DNA of 64,000 nucleotides, taken from contig JAPYSU010000004.1 in the NCBI GenBank assembly GCA_029936425.1, positions 179,061 through 243,060 on the forward strand. The letters run 5' to 3'. The stretch is from Litorimonas sp. Lineage in GTDB: Bacteria; Pseudomonadota; Alphaproteobacteria; Caulobacterales; Maricaulaceae. The notes beneath the pieces were generated by a model, which worked only from the letters and a program-made list of their open reading frames with translations, did no database searches and had not been told where the DNA came from. Shown piece after piece: positions 1 through 8,228 of the stretch. Each line of letters starts with the position of its first letter. Position 1 is the stretch's first letter. Position numbers and translations under genes: made by a program.

Positions 1-2
1 GG

Positions 3-551
3 GTCTGCGCGGTTGCCTGGGCCTTATACCGCGACGGAACCTATCTGGATTGGTGGTCCTCGCTGCATCCTCAATCCGCGCCAACTGATTTTGCCCGCGC
101 CGGAAAACCATCGGATTTTACAAACCGCAAATCTTTTTCTTACAGTTCGACGCTGATTGGAACCTCTACCCCCTTTCTTATGTCAGAGTTTGATCTGCGA
201 ACTCAAACCCTGGTCAAACTTGCCTATTTCGCGTTTAGCGATACTTCGGCGCGCACGCTTTCCTTTTTGGAAGGGGCGCTGGGCGCGTCTAACGGGAAAC
301 GCCAGAAAGAACTTCAAAGACTTGTCGCGGGAATAAGAGCCAGACCTGATCTTCGCCGCACAGTCCATCCGTATTGGCGGGCCATAAACGGAAACCACGC
401 CGCGGCGAGAAAGGTCTTTGGCGATCTTTGCCAGCTCGCAAAACAAACGGGCAATAGGGATCCGAAAACGATTGAACGTCTCGTGCGGGTCGGGCTCGCC
501 CTTCGTCTCAGTCACGAAGATATGGGACGGGCTATCGCCTTGATCCGCTAA
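3..551 (+). CDS. Unknown protein, C-terminal part only
   Basis: The reading frame is open from the left window edge to a TAA at 549-551, so about 182 residues of a longer protein are visible. An ATG at 180 lies inside this frame, but the frame upstream of it is stop-free and looks coding, so 180 is probably not the start. The visible part begins with a Trp-rich stretch and continues as a basic, probably helical region. I see no cofactor motif, signal peptide or membrane segment, and I do not recognise the family. It is convergent with rsmA, and the two stop codons abut with no spacer, so there is no room for a terminator between them. Confidence 0.6.
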   Translation, partial: VCAVAWALYRDGTYLDWWSSLHPQSAPTDFARAGKPSDFTNRKSFSYSSTLIGTSTPFLMSEFDLRTQTLVKLAYFAFSDTSARTLSFLEGALGASNGKRQKELQRLVAGIRARPDLRRTVHPYWRAINGNHAAARKVFGDLCQLAKQTGNRDPKTIERLVRVGLALRLSHEDMGRAIALIR

Positions 552-1388
552 CTACGCTTTCAGGATATCCGCGAGTTTCTGAAAGTCGGAGACGGGCAGG
601 GTTTCCGGCCTTAATTGCGGATCAATTTCGGCTTTCTCTAACCATTCTGTGGCGGTCATACCGTGTTTCTTGGCAAAGCTTTTCAGCGAAACCCGGAGCA
701 TTTTCCGCCTCTGCCCAAAGGCGGCCTGGGTGACCTGACCTAGGAGTTTCAGGTCTGGATAGCTTTGACCGTCGGCCAAAGGGTGCATCACAACGACGGC
801 GCTGTCGACTTTGGGCGGCGGGGTGAAGGCGCGGGCGGGAATATCAAAGGCCATATGGCAATCGGCGACGCTTTGGCAAAGAACGGCGAGACGGCCATAG
901 GCATTCTCGCCCGGCGCGGCGCAGACCCGCTCCGCGACTTCTTTCTGAAACATCAAAACCATCTGGTCCCAGAAACGGGGCGTTTCCGTGACCCAATTAA
1001 TGAGCATTTTGGTGCCGACATTATAGGGCAGGTTGGCGACAATTTTTCGCGGCGCGGAAATGTTTGTGGCGATATCGAATTTCAGCGCGTCGCCTTTGAT
1101 AACAGAGAGCCTGTCGCCGCTGGCGCGGCCAATATCGGCGAGGGCGGGCAGGAAACGCTCATCCATTTCGATAACGGTCACAGAGGCCGCTTCATTGACT
1201 AAAAGCGCGCGGGTCAGACCGCCGGGGCCGGGGCCGATTTCGACAACATTCACGCCTTCCAGAGGGGTTGCCAGCCGCGCGATCTTATCCGTGAGGTTCA
1301 TATCCAACAGAAAGTGCTGGCCGAGTTTCTTATTCGCGCCGAGGTCATAGTCGCGCACGACCTCGGTCAGGGAAGGAAGATTATCCAT
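552..1388 (-). CDS. rsmA: 16S rRNA (adenine1518/1519-N6)-dimethyltransferase KsgA/RsmA
   Basis: The protein dimethylates two adjacent adenines in the 3'-terminal hairpin of 16S rRNA during small-subunit maturation. Seen: an SAM-binding motif VVEIGPGPGG after an N-terminal LGQHFL, then the catalytic NLPYNVGTKML motif, which is diagnostic of the family. I start it at the ATG at 1388 (MDNLPSLTE), giving 278 residues, the usual length. The open frame runs on to 1754, but that extension is the antisense of pdxA. The start overlaps the pdxA stop by 8 bases, so translation is probably coupled. It is the last gene of the lptF-lptG-surA-pdxA-rsmA run. Confidence 0.96.
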   Translation of the reverse strand: MDNLPSLTEVVRDYDLGANKKLGQHFLLDMNLTDKIARLATPLEGVNVVEIGPGPGGLTRALLVNEAASVTVIEMDERFLPALADIGRASGDRLSVIKGDALKFDIATNISAPRKIVANLPYNVGTKMLINWVTETPRFWDQMVLMFQKEVAERVCAAPGENAYGRLAVLCQSVADCHMAFDIPARAFTPPPKVDSAVVVMHPLADGQSYPDLKLLGQVTQAAFGQRRKMLRVSLKSFAKKHGMTATEWLEKAEIDPQLRPETLPVSDFQKLADILKA

Positions 1389-2397
1389 GTAAGTAAGCCC
1401 GTCGATGATCGGCGATTTGGCGCGCTGTGCGGATAGCGGCGATGAGGCTATCGGCTCTCGCGCGGTTTTGTCCGGCAATGCCAAAGGCGGTGCCGTGATC
1501 AGGCGAGGTGCGCACAATCGGCAGGCCGAGCGTGATATTGACGCCGCCGTGGAAATCCAGAGTTTTGACCGGGATAAGGCCCTGGTCGTGATACATGGCC
1601 AGGACGGCGTCGTAATCTTCACGGGCCTCGGCGTGGAAAAGTGTGTCGGCAGGTTGGGCTTTACTCGCCTTAATGCCTTCGGCGCGAAGGGCGCGGGCGG
1701 CGGGATTAATAATCTCGATTTCCTCCCGGCCCAGCATTCCGTTTTCGCCGGCATGAGGATTAAGTCCGGTCAGGCTGAGACGGGGGTGCGGAATACCAAA
1801 ATCACATTTCAGCGCCCCGTCCATAACGCGGGCATTGCGAATAATGGCGTCAGAGGAAAGCGTTTTAACCGCCTCTTTCAAGGCGAGATGAACCGTGGCC
1901 AAACCGACACGGAGACCGCCGCCGGATAACATCATGACGGGGCCGCGCGCATAGGGGGCGGCGTGGCCTTCGGTCAATTGTCCAAGATATTCCGTATGGC
2001 CGGGGAACTTGAAACCCGCTTTGTACAAAACATCCTTGGAGATGGGATTGGTGACAAGGCCATCGGCTTTGCCCGACAGGCAGCGAGAGACGGCGCGTTC
2101 AATACTTTCTGTAACGGCCAAAGCGTGGTCGGGATCAGGCTCACCCGGCTCTGCCACCCGCCCCTCAATAGGAAGAATAGGAAGCCCTTCGCGGAAAACG
2201 TCCGCAGCCTCATCGCAGTCCTCGATCTCGATTAAATTGTGATCAAAGCTTTCATTGGCGCGTTCCATGACGCGCGGCGTCGCCATGACGGCAAAGGCAT
2301 ATTCCGGATCATATCGCAGAGCCGCCCAGGCTTTTAAGGTAATCTCAGGCCCAATGCCCGCTGGGTCGCCCATACTCAGTAAGAGAGGGGCGGCCAT
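1381..2397 (-). CDS. pdxA: 4-hydroxythreonine-4-phosphate dehydrogenase PdxA
   Basis: This NAD-dependent enzyme oxidises 4-phosphohydroxy-L-threonine in the DXP-dependent route to pyridoxal phosphate. Seen: the N-terminal MGDPAGIGPE motif, metal-site regions GHTEYLG and YHDQGLIPVK, and GLNPHAGENG near the middle. The 338-residue length fits the family. It sits 5 bases downstream of surA and overlaps rsmA by 8 bases, the surA-pdxA-rsmA order common in Proteobacteria. No regulatory site of its own is visible, so it is probably cotranscribed from surA or further upstream. Confidence 0.97.
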   Translation of the reverse strand: MAAPLLLSMGDPAGIGPEITLKAWAALRYDPEYAFAVMATPRVMERANESFDHNLIEIEDCDEAADVFREGLPILPIEGRVAEPGEPDPDHALAVTESIERAVSRCLSGKADGLVTNPISKDVLYKAGFKFPGHTEYLGQLTEGHAAPYARGPVMMLSGGGLRVGLATVHLALKEAVKTLSSDAIIRNARVMDGALKCDFGIPHPRLSLTGLNPHAGENGMLGREEIEIINPAARALRAEGIKASKAQPADTLFHAEAREDYDAVLAMYHDQGLIPVKTLDFHGGVNITLGLPIVRTSPDHGTAFGIAGQNRARADSLIAAIRTARQIADHRRAYLHG

Positions 2398-2402
2398 ATA
2401 AG

Positions 2403-3653
2403 CTAACGAACGACGACGGTAGATTTACGCCGTATATCCCGAAGCGCCCGACGTGACGCCTGAGCGAGTTGCTGTTCCATCAAACGGTTTTCAACATCAT
2501 CCCGGGTCGGAATATCCTCGCCGGTGGCTTGGCGATCACAAACCATGATGGAAGCTGCGCCGTTTGGCCGGGCAATCGGATCGGACAAATTGCCCACATC
2601 CGTAGACGCCAGAATATCAACCAGTTCAGGGGTGAGTTCGCTGGCTTTCAGCTCGCCCATATCCGCCTGCTTGACGCCTTCGACAGCGTCTACATCATCT
2701 TTCAGTGTGTCGCAGGACGTCAGGCTGTCTTTCAGCGCGATGAGGCGGGTTTTGGCCGCTTCTGTTTCGACGTCGGAAATATTGACCTGTTTGAGGCGGT
2801 AAAGCGTATCGGCTTTGGACACTTTTGTTTCAATCAGGGCAACGACATAAACGCCGCCGGGGACTGTAATAGGCTGAGAGACTCCGCCAGGTTCCATTTC
2901 CGTAATAACCGCGTCAATTTCCGGACGAAGCTCGCCTTCATGAACCCAACCCACATCACCGCCTTTGACAGCGCTGGGAGCGGAAGAAAATTGCTGCGCG
3001 AGAAGCGGGAAAGGGGCGCCGCCTTCGACTTGTTCGATCATGGCATTGGCGCCTTCCATCGCGCCGTCCATTCCGCCGATTTCAGGGGTGGCTTCGATGA
3101 AGATTTCGGCCACGCGGAAGCTCGGTTTATCGGCATTGGCGGTCAGGCGGTTCAGCGTTTCATTGATTTGGTCATCTGAAATGCGGATCCGGGATCCGTA
3201 TAGGCCATTTACAATGCGCTGCCAGGCAATTTCAGAGCGAACCTGATCGCGCAGCGTTTCAATGGACACGCCGGCGGAGGCCAATCTGGAGACAACTTCG
3301 TTCGGGTCCAGACCATTCCGTCCAATCAGGCGGGCAACGGATTGATTAACTTCTTCGTCGGATATTGTCTGTTCATATTTGGCAGATTCCTGCATCTGTA
3401 AATGCTCGTCGACCAAATTGCGAAGCGCCTGCTGTTGAAGGCGCTGTAAACTTTCTTCATCGCGCTGAGCCCCGGTTGTCGCCAGCATAAACATAACGCG
3501 CTGACGAAGGTCGTAGGTTGAGACGATATCGCTGTTCACGACGGCCGCAATGCCGTGGCCTGGCACTTGAGCTTGCGCCGTTGCAGCGAAGCCCGTGAGC
3601 AGGGCCGCGCCGAGCAAGAGATTTTTAAAAGTTTTGGTCATTTTGGCCGTCAT
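2403..3653 (-). CDS. surA: SurA-type periplasmic peptidyl-prolyl isomerase / outer-membrane chaperone
   Basis: It is likely a periplasmic chaperone that escorts beta-barrel proteins to the BAM machinery. Seen: a signal peptide (KTFKNLLLGAALLTG, cleavage near AQA-Q), a SurA N-terminal domain beginning VVNSDIVSTYDLRQR, and a parvulin-type rotamase region around residues 170-270 (FRVAEIFIEA, then GGDVGWVHEG). One rotamase domain is clear; a second is not obvious, giving 416 residues and a layout like many alphaproteobacterial SurA proteins. The ATG at 3653 is preceded by a GGA box at useful spacing; the in-frame ATG at 3641 has none. The gene upstream is lptG, not the usual lptD. Confidence 0.9.
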   Translation of the reverse strand: MTAKMTKTFKNLLLGAALLTGFAATAQAQVPGHGIAAVVNSDIVSTYDLRQRVMFMLATTGAQRDEESLQRLQQQALRNLVDEHLQMQESAKYEQTISDEEVNQSVARLIGRNGLDPNEVVSRLASAGVSIETLRDQVRSEIAWQRIVNGLYGSRIRISDDQINETLNRLTANADKPSFRVAEIFIEATPEIGGMDGAMEGANAMIEQVEGGAPFPLLAQQFSSAPSAVKGGDVGWVHEGELRPEIDAVITEMEPGGVSQPITVPGGVYVVALIETKVSKADTLYRLKQVNISDVETEAAKTRLIALKDSLTSCDTLKDDVDAVEGVKQADMGELKASELTPELVDILASTDVGNLSDPIARPNGAASIMVCDRQATGEDIPTRDDVENRLMEQQLAQASRRALRDIRRKSTVVVR

Positions 3654-3811
3654 AAATTTATCCAGCTTGTGTTTTCGCGCTTATACGACTTTCAGCTTTA
3701 AAGGCAATTCTTACGCTGTTTTCTTACAAATTAAGTCTAACGCGCCTATGGGGGGCGGCGTGTTAAATTTCGGTCAGATTGCAGATGTCAACTGCGCCCG
3801 CTTCCGACGGA

Positions 3812-4918
3812 TTAACCATCCTCAATTTTAGACAGATAACTTATGCCTGTCAGCAAAACAAAGAGGGGGACCGACCACGCGGCCAAGGCGACAGGAATCA
3901 GCGCGACTTCTCCGAAAGCGCTCACCATAGAGTCGGCAAAATAGACGCCAAACCCTAGTGCCGCCCCGGTAATGAGAAGGCGAAGCGTGCCGCCTTCACG
4001 CGTAAGGTGCGTTGACACGCCCGCCGCGATAAAAGTCATGGCAATCAGCATGATGGGCAGAGCCAGAAGTTTATTAAACTGCATCCGAAAGACGAGAGCC
4101 GAAAATCCCGCCTGTTCATTTTTTTTAATTGCCGAAGGCAGCGACCAAAATGGCGGCGCCACTTTGTTATCTCCGATTTCATCGAGCTGTTTCACGGTTA
4201 TCTCGGTGGGTAAGGATATGGTGTCCTGAGTTTGGGTAATTTCTCCGGGCGCGTTTTCAGTGACATTTGATAATTGCCAATAACCCTGTGTGACCAAACG
4301 GGCCTCTTGCGCGTCAAAGCGGCGGCTAAAGACGGTGCGTCCGGTCGCATCAAGCGAGAGTTGGTAAAAACTCGGATTGGTGAGTGTTTTAGACTCAGGC
4401 TCAACCTTGTCGGCGCGAATGACAGTTTGCATCGTCTCATTACCCTCTCGCAGCCAGACGGTTTTCCCTTCGGAGGATGACTGGCCTCCATAACTGTCGC
4501 TGAGCAAATCATATTGGCTCATCATGTTCGAGGCGAGCGGATTGAAAAGAAGAGACCAGATAAGCCCCAATAGCGCCGTCACCGCAATCACCGGGAGAAG
4601 AAACCGCCAAGCAGAGACGCCTGAGGCGCGCATGACGATCAGCTCGCTGCGTCGGTTTAGTCCGTAAAGGGCCCCCATAACGCCAAATAGAACGACAAAG
4701 GGAATGGTTTGTTCGATCAGTTTCGGAGCTTTTAACAGGGTTAGGTAGGCCAGCTGGAAGGAGGATATATCCGTATCACTGCCAATATTACGGCTGCCCT
4801 CGACAAAATCGACGAGCATGATGATGCCGGTGACAATCAGAAAGGCGATGGTCAGCGAGCGAATAACCCTCATCGCGATATAGCGGTTTAATGTGGCGCG
4901 GGTGAGCAGGGTTTTCAT
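3812..4918 (-). CDS. lptG: LPS export ABC transporter permease LptG
   Basis: This is the inner-membrane permease subunit that works with LptF and LptB to pull lipopolysaccharide out of the inner membrane and onto the LptC-LptA bridge. Seen: an N-terminal transmembrane helix (IRSLTIAFLIVTGIIMLV), the YGLNRRSELIVMRASG coupling-helix region, a central periplasmic jellyroll, and three C-terminal membrane segments. The 368-residue length is normal. The start overlaps the lptF stop by 4 bases (ATGA), which implies coupled translation. LptG and LptF are paralogues; the order and the closer match of this one to LptG decide the names. Confidence 0.93.
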   Translation of the reverse strand: MKTLLTRATLNRYIAMRVIRSLTIAFLIVTGIIMLVDFVEGSRNIGSDTDISSFQLAYLTLLKAPKLIEQTIPFVVLFGVMGALYGLNRRSELIVMRASGVSAWRFLLPVIAVTALLGLIWSLLFNPLASNMMSQYDLLSDSYGGQSSSEGKTVWLREGNETMQTVIRADKVEPESKTLTNPSFYQLSLDATGRTVFSRRFDAQEARLVTQGYWQLSNVTENAPGEITQTQDTISLPTEITVKQLDEIGDNKVAPPFWSLPSAIKKNEQAGFSALVFRMQFNKLLALPIMLIAMTFIAAGVSTHLTREGGTLRLLITGAALGFGVYFADSMVSAFGEVALIPVALAAWSVPLFVLLTGISYLSKIEDG

Positions 4919-6072
4919 GATATAACCGCCTGATGCTCTTTGGCCTGGCGGGCATATTCACGTGCGCGTCTGGCGCGGCCAATTGATCGCACGCGTTTGC
5001 GCCTTAGTAGATAATAAGTGCAATAAGCCGTGACGAGAACAGGTATCAAATATTGAACGATATTCAGTATTCGGTCTGACTCAGCGGCCGACGCCACACC
5101 AAATCCCGAGAGGCGGATCACAAAGCCAAGAAAGGCACAGATTGCAATGCGCCGCCCATAACCGAGGCGCAGGTGTTCACCTCTGACCATGAAACATAGG
5201 GCCAGTAAAACCAAAGCAATATTATATATCGGGGCGGAGAGCCGTGCATGTCCTTCGGCGGCGAGTTCGCGTTTGAATTTACGGTTCGCAAATTCTCGCG
5301 GATCGGGCCGTAATAGCTCATGAAGAAAACGGTCAGATGTCTTTAGTCTGAGGACATTATCCATGGCCATCACATCGGAGAGATCAATGACATAATCCTC
5401 AAATTCAATGACATCCAGAGATCCGTCATCCAGTTTTTGCTGAACGCTGCCGTCTTTCAGGGTCAGGACGACCTGGGAGGTATTCCGCTGAACTTCACCG
5501 GATTTTGCCGTATGCGTCGTGATATTGTCAGGGTCCCGGGCGTCATGGATCATGACATCCTTCAATGAGCTGTCGGCCCCGATTTCCCGGGCGTAAACGG
5601 TCAGTCCCGGTGAAGGCGTTACGAAGTCACCTGCCTGCACCATTTGCGACGCAATATCCGTGCGAACTTTCAGAATTTCCGCTCGCATCTGACGAAAGGA
5701 CAGCGGCTGGATAACCAGATTGATAATCAGATGGGCAATCAGGGCGTAAGCGCCAAGCCTGACCACAGGCGAGGCAATCTGCCAGGGCGAAAAGCCGGAG
5801 GCTTTGGCGACGATAAGTTCCGAGTCGGAATTTAACCGATTTAGGGCATAAAGCGCCGCCATAAACACGGAAAGCGGCATGATAATGGAAATAAGCTGCG
5901 GGAGCGCCAAGAATGTTATCTTGAGAAAAGTCAGGGCGGATTGCCGGTTCTCAACGACAAGATCAAGAGTCTGAAGGCTCTGAGTGAGCAGCGCCAAGCC
6001 GGCAAGGGCCGCCAGGGACAGTAATAATGGCCAAAGGGCCTGTGTCCAGAAATAGCGTTGCAGCAGCGTCAT
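4915..6072 (-). CDS. lptF: LPS export ABC transporter permease LptF
   Basis: This is the partner permease of LptG in the LptB2FG exporter. Seen: MTLLQRYFWTQAL at the N-terminus, then a membrane helix, the ALNRLNSDSELIVAKASG coupling region near residues 92-110, a periplasmic beta domain, and a C-terminal membrane bundle followed by a very basic tail rich in Arg (RRKRVRSIGRARRAREYAR). It is the first gene of the minus-strand run and is divergent from pepA across about 150 bases that must hold both promoters. Confidence 0.93.
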   Translation of the reverse strand: MTLLQRYFWTQALWPLLLSLAALAGLALLTQSLQTLDLVVENRQSALTFLKITFLALPQLISIIMPLSVFMAALYALNRLNSDSELIVAKASGFSPWQIASPVVRLGAYALIAHLIINLVIQPLSFRQMRAEILKVRTDIASQMVQAGDFVTPSPGLTVYAREIGADSSLKDVMIHDARDPDNITTHTAKSGEVQRNTSQVVLTLKDGSVQQKLDDGSLDVIEFEDYVIDLSDVMAMDNVLRLKTSDRFLHELLRPDPREFANRKFKRELAAEGHARLSAPIYNIALVLLALCFMVRGEHLRLGYGRRIAICAFLGFVIRLSGFGVASAAESDRILNIVQYLIPVLVTAYCTYYLLRRKRVRSIGRARRAREYARQAKEHQAVIS

Positions 6073-6226
6073 TCTTACTCTTGTTGTTCGACTTATATGT
6101 TAATTGAGGTACAGATATGATATTTGCACCGCTTTGCCCTTCTAATCTGATGAGGCGTAAGTTACTAGCGTTCAACAACTATATAATCCGTAATACATTT
6201 TGACGAAAATCGTCAGAGGAGTTTCC

Positions 6227-7702
6227 GTGAAAGTCAGCTTTACCGCCAATAAACCCGTATCATCCGGCACTGCGATCATTTTTGTCGCTAAAGATTTAAA
6301 GATGGAGGGGGCCGGAAAAGCTTACCGGGAGACAGCCCCGACGAATTTTGATGCCGCCGTAAAGGCCGCCAATTTCAAAGCCGAATCAGGAAAAATGTTC
6401 GAGACATTCGTTATGAGCGGCGACAAAGCCGTGCGCGTTATCGTCGTTGGGACAGGCGACGACGAAAAACCGGACTATGAACTCCTCACAGCGAAGGCCG
6501 TCAAACGCCTTCTGCCGGCGGGCGAAACAACTCTCACCGTGCATATGAATTCAGAAGCCACCGCAGATGATGCGGCCCGGGCGGCTGTTGGCGCGCGCCT
6601 TGCCGCTTACCGCTTTGACGCGCATAAAACCAAAGCGACCTTGACGAAAACCAAACAGATAAAGACTTTGAACATTGCTGCGAATGATGAATCCGCCGCA
6701 AAAGACTCCTATGAAAATTATCACGGCCCGGTTTGCGATGGCCAGCTCTATGCCCGCGATTTGGTCAACACGCCCTCCAATGTCTTGTTTCCCAAAGCCT
6801 ATGCCGCGAAAATCAAAGAGCTTGAAAGCATTGGCCTGAGAGTTGAAATTCTAGGCGAGAAAGAAATGAAAGATCTCGGCATGAACGCCTTCCTCGGCGT
6901 GGGTGTGGGCTCCGGCCGGGAATCACAATTTGCTATCATGTATTGGGACGGCGGCAAGAAAGACGATAAGCCGACAGCGCTTATCGGGAAAGGCGTGACG
7001 TTTGATTCAGGCGGGATTTCTCTTAAACCCGGAAATAATATGTGGGACATGAAAGGCGATATGGGCGGCTCGGCGGCTGTCGTCGGCGCCATGATTGGTC
7101 TGGCAAAACGCAAGGCCAGAGCCAATGTTGTGGGCCTCGTCGGTCTCGTCGAGAATATGCCTGACGGTAAAGCGCAGAACCCCGGCGATATTGTGACCTC
7201 TATGTCAGGGCAGACAATCGACGTTCAAAACACCGACGCGGAAGGCCGCTTGGTTCTCTGTGACGTGCTGCATTACACGGTGACAAAAATCAAACCGACG
7301 GCGATGATTGACCTGGCCACACTGACAGGCGCGATCATTACCTCTCTCGGTCATGAACATGCCGGACTGTTTTCCAATAATGACAAGCTCGCCAAGCAAA
7401 TCATGACGGCGTCAGAGACCACCACAGAGAAGACCTGGCGTCTGCCTCTGGCCAAGGAATATGACAAGCTGCTCGATAGCCCCTTTGCGGATATGAAAAA
7501 TATCGGCGGTCCGACAGCCGGATCCATTACAGCGGCTCAGTTCCTGCAACGCTTTGTCGGCAAGGACACACCCTGGGCGCATTTGGACATCGCCGGAATG
7601 GGGATGAAAAACACCCGCAATGATCCGCGCGAGACGACATTTGGCACCGGATTCGGGGCCCGTCTGCTCAACCGCTGGATTGCGGATAATTACGAAGGCT
7701 AA
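6227..7702 (+). CDS. pepA: Leucyl aminopeptidase (M17 family)
   Basis: It is a cytosolic hexameric metallo-exopeptidase that removes N-terminal residues in peptide turnover. Seen: metal-binding stretches GKGVTFDSGGISLKPG and DMKGDMGGSAAVVG, and the M17 signature NTDAEGRLVLCD. I choose the GTG at 6227 (VKVSFTAN) because AGAGGAG lies 6-7 bases upstream; the open frame reaches a TTG at 6200 with no ribosome site. That gives 491 residues, the usual size. It is divergent from lptF and translationally coupled to holC through TAATG, an arrangement known in other alphaproteobacteria. Confidence 0.96.
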   Translation: MKVSFTANKPVSSGTAIIFVAKDLKMEGAGKAYRETAPTNFDAAVKAANFKAESGKMFETFVMSGDKAVRVIVVGTGDDEKPDYELLTAKAVKRLLPAGETTLTVHMNSEATADDAARAAVGARLAAYRFDAHKTKATLTKTKQIKTLNIAANDESAAKDSYENYHGPVCDGQLYARDLVNTPSNVLFPKAYAAKIKELESIGLRVEILGEKEMKDLGMNAFLGVGVGSGRESQFAIMYWDGGKKDDKPTALIGKGVTFDSGGISLKPGNNMWDMKGDMGGSAAVVGAMIGLAKRKARANVVGLVGLVENMPDGKAQNPGDIVTSMSGQTIDVQNTDAEGRLVLCDVLHYTVTKIKPTAMIDLATLTGAIITSLGHEHAGLFSNNDKLAKQIMTASETTTEKTWRLPLAKEYDKLLDSPFADMKNIGGPTAGSITAAQFLQRFVGKDTPWAHLDIAGMGMKNTRNDPRETTFGTGFGARLLNRWIADNYEG

Positions 7703-8157
7703 TGGGAGGCGTTCCAACCCATTGGTTCTACCACCTGGAAGGCAGCACAATTGAAAATGTGCTGCCGGAATTGCTTGAAAAGACGCTCGCCAAAGGCTGG
7801 CGGGCGCTCGTAAAATTACCTGAAGATATGCTGGCCGAGATGGATGACCTTCTCTGGACGTTTCGGGATGAAAGCTTTTTGCCTCATGGCCGTGACGACG
7901 AGCCGATGGCGGATTGGCAACCTATTCTCCTCAGCGCTGAAACCGAAAGCGCCAAAGGTTTTGACGCGGTTTTTTTAATCGGGGGGGCAGACATATCAGA
8001 GATGGAAGGCGTTCAGCGCGCCATGGTCATGATAAATGGTCGGTCGGAAAGTGATGTGACCCGGGAACGTGGTCGCTGGAAAGCGTTAAAAGACGCCGGA
8101 GCCGATCTCTCTTATTACCAGCAAAACTCTCGCGGAAGCTGGGACAAGAAGGCCTAA
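7702..8157 (+). CDS. holC: DNA polymerase III chi subunit
   Basis: The chi subunit links the clamp loader to single-stranded DNA-binding protein. Seen: an N-terminal beta strand and helix (THWFYHLEGSTIENVLPELLEKTL), the KLPEDMLAEMDDLLWTF region, then FLPHGRD and the PILLS segment typical of HolC, ending in a basic, Trp-containing tail. The length of 151 residues fits. Its ATG overlaps the pepA stop (TAATG), so translation is coupled. It faces the aceA terminator downstream. Confidence 0.92.
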   Translation: MGGVPTHWFYHLEGSTIENVLPELLEKTLAKGWRALVKLPEDMLAEMDDLLWTFRDESFLPHGRDDEPMADWQPILLSAETESAKGFDAVFLIGGADISEMEGVQRAMVMINGRSESDVTRERGRWKALKDAGADLSYYQQNSRGSWDKKA

Positions 8158-8173
8158 CCTTCTTCAAATTCTG

Positions 8174-8220
8174 AAAAAAAACAAGAGAGCCTGCGAAGGG
8201 AGGAAGTTTCGCAGACTCTC
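8174..8220 (-). terminator. Intrinsic terminator of the aceB-aceA operon
   Basis: Arms at 8185-8197 and 8208-8220 form a 13-base-pair stem with one C-A mismatch (8190/8215) around a 10-base loop. On the minus strand the stem is followed by TTG and a run of eight T, the order expected for a terminator reading from aceA. The plus-strand side has no T-run, so it is not a clear terminator for holC. Confidence 0.85.
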
Positions 8221-8228
8221 CTAATTGA

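Noticed and set aside
1389..1754. Upstream extension of the rsmA frame
   Set aside because: It is antisense to pdxA in the overlapping region, has no ribosome site, and the KsgA family begins at MDNLPS.
2469..3179. Plus-strand open frame of 236 codons
   Set aside because: It lies antisense to surA and shows no protein-like motif.
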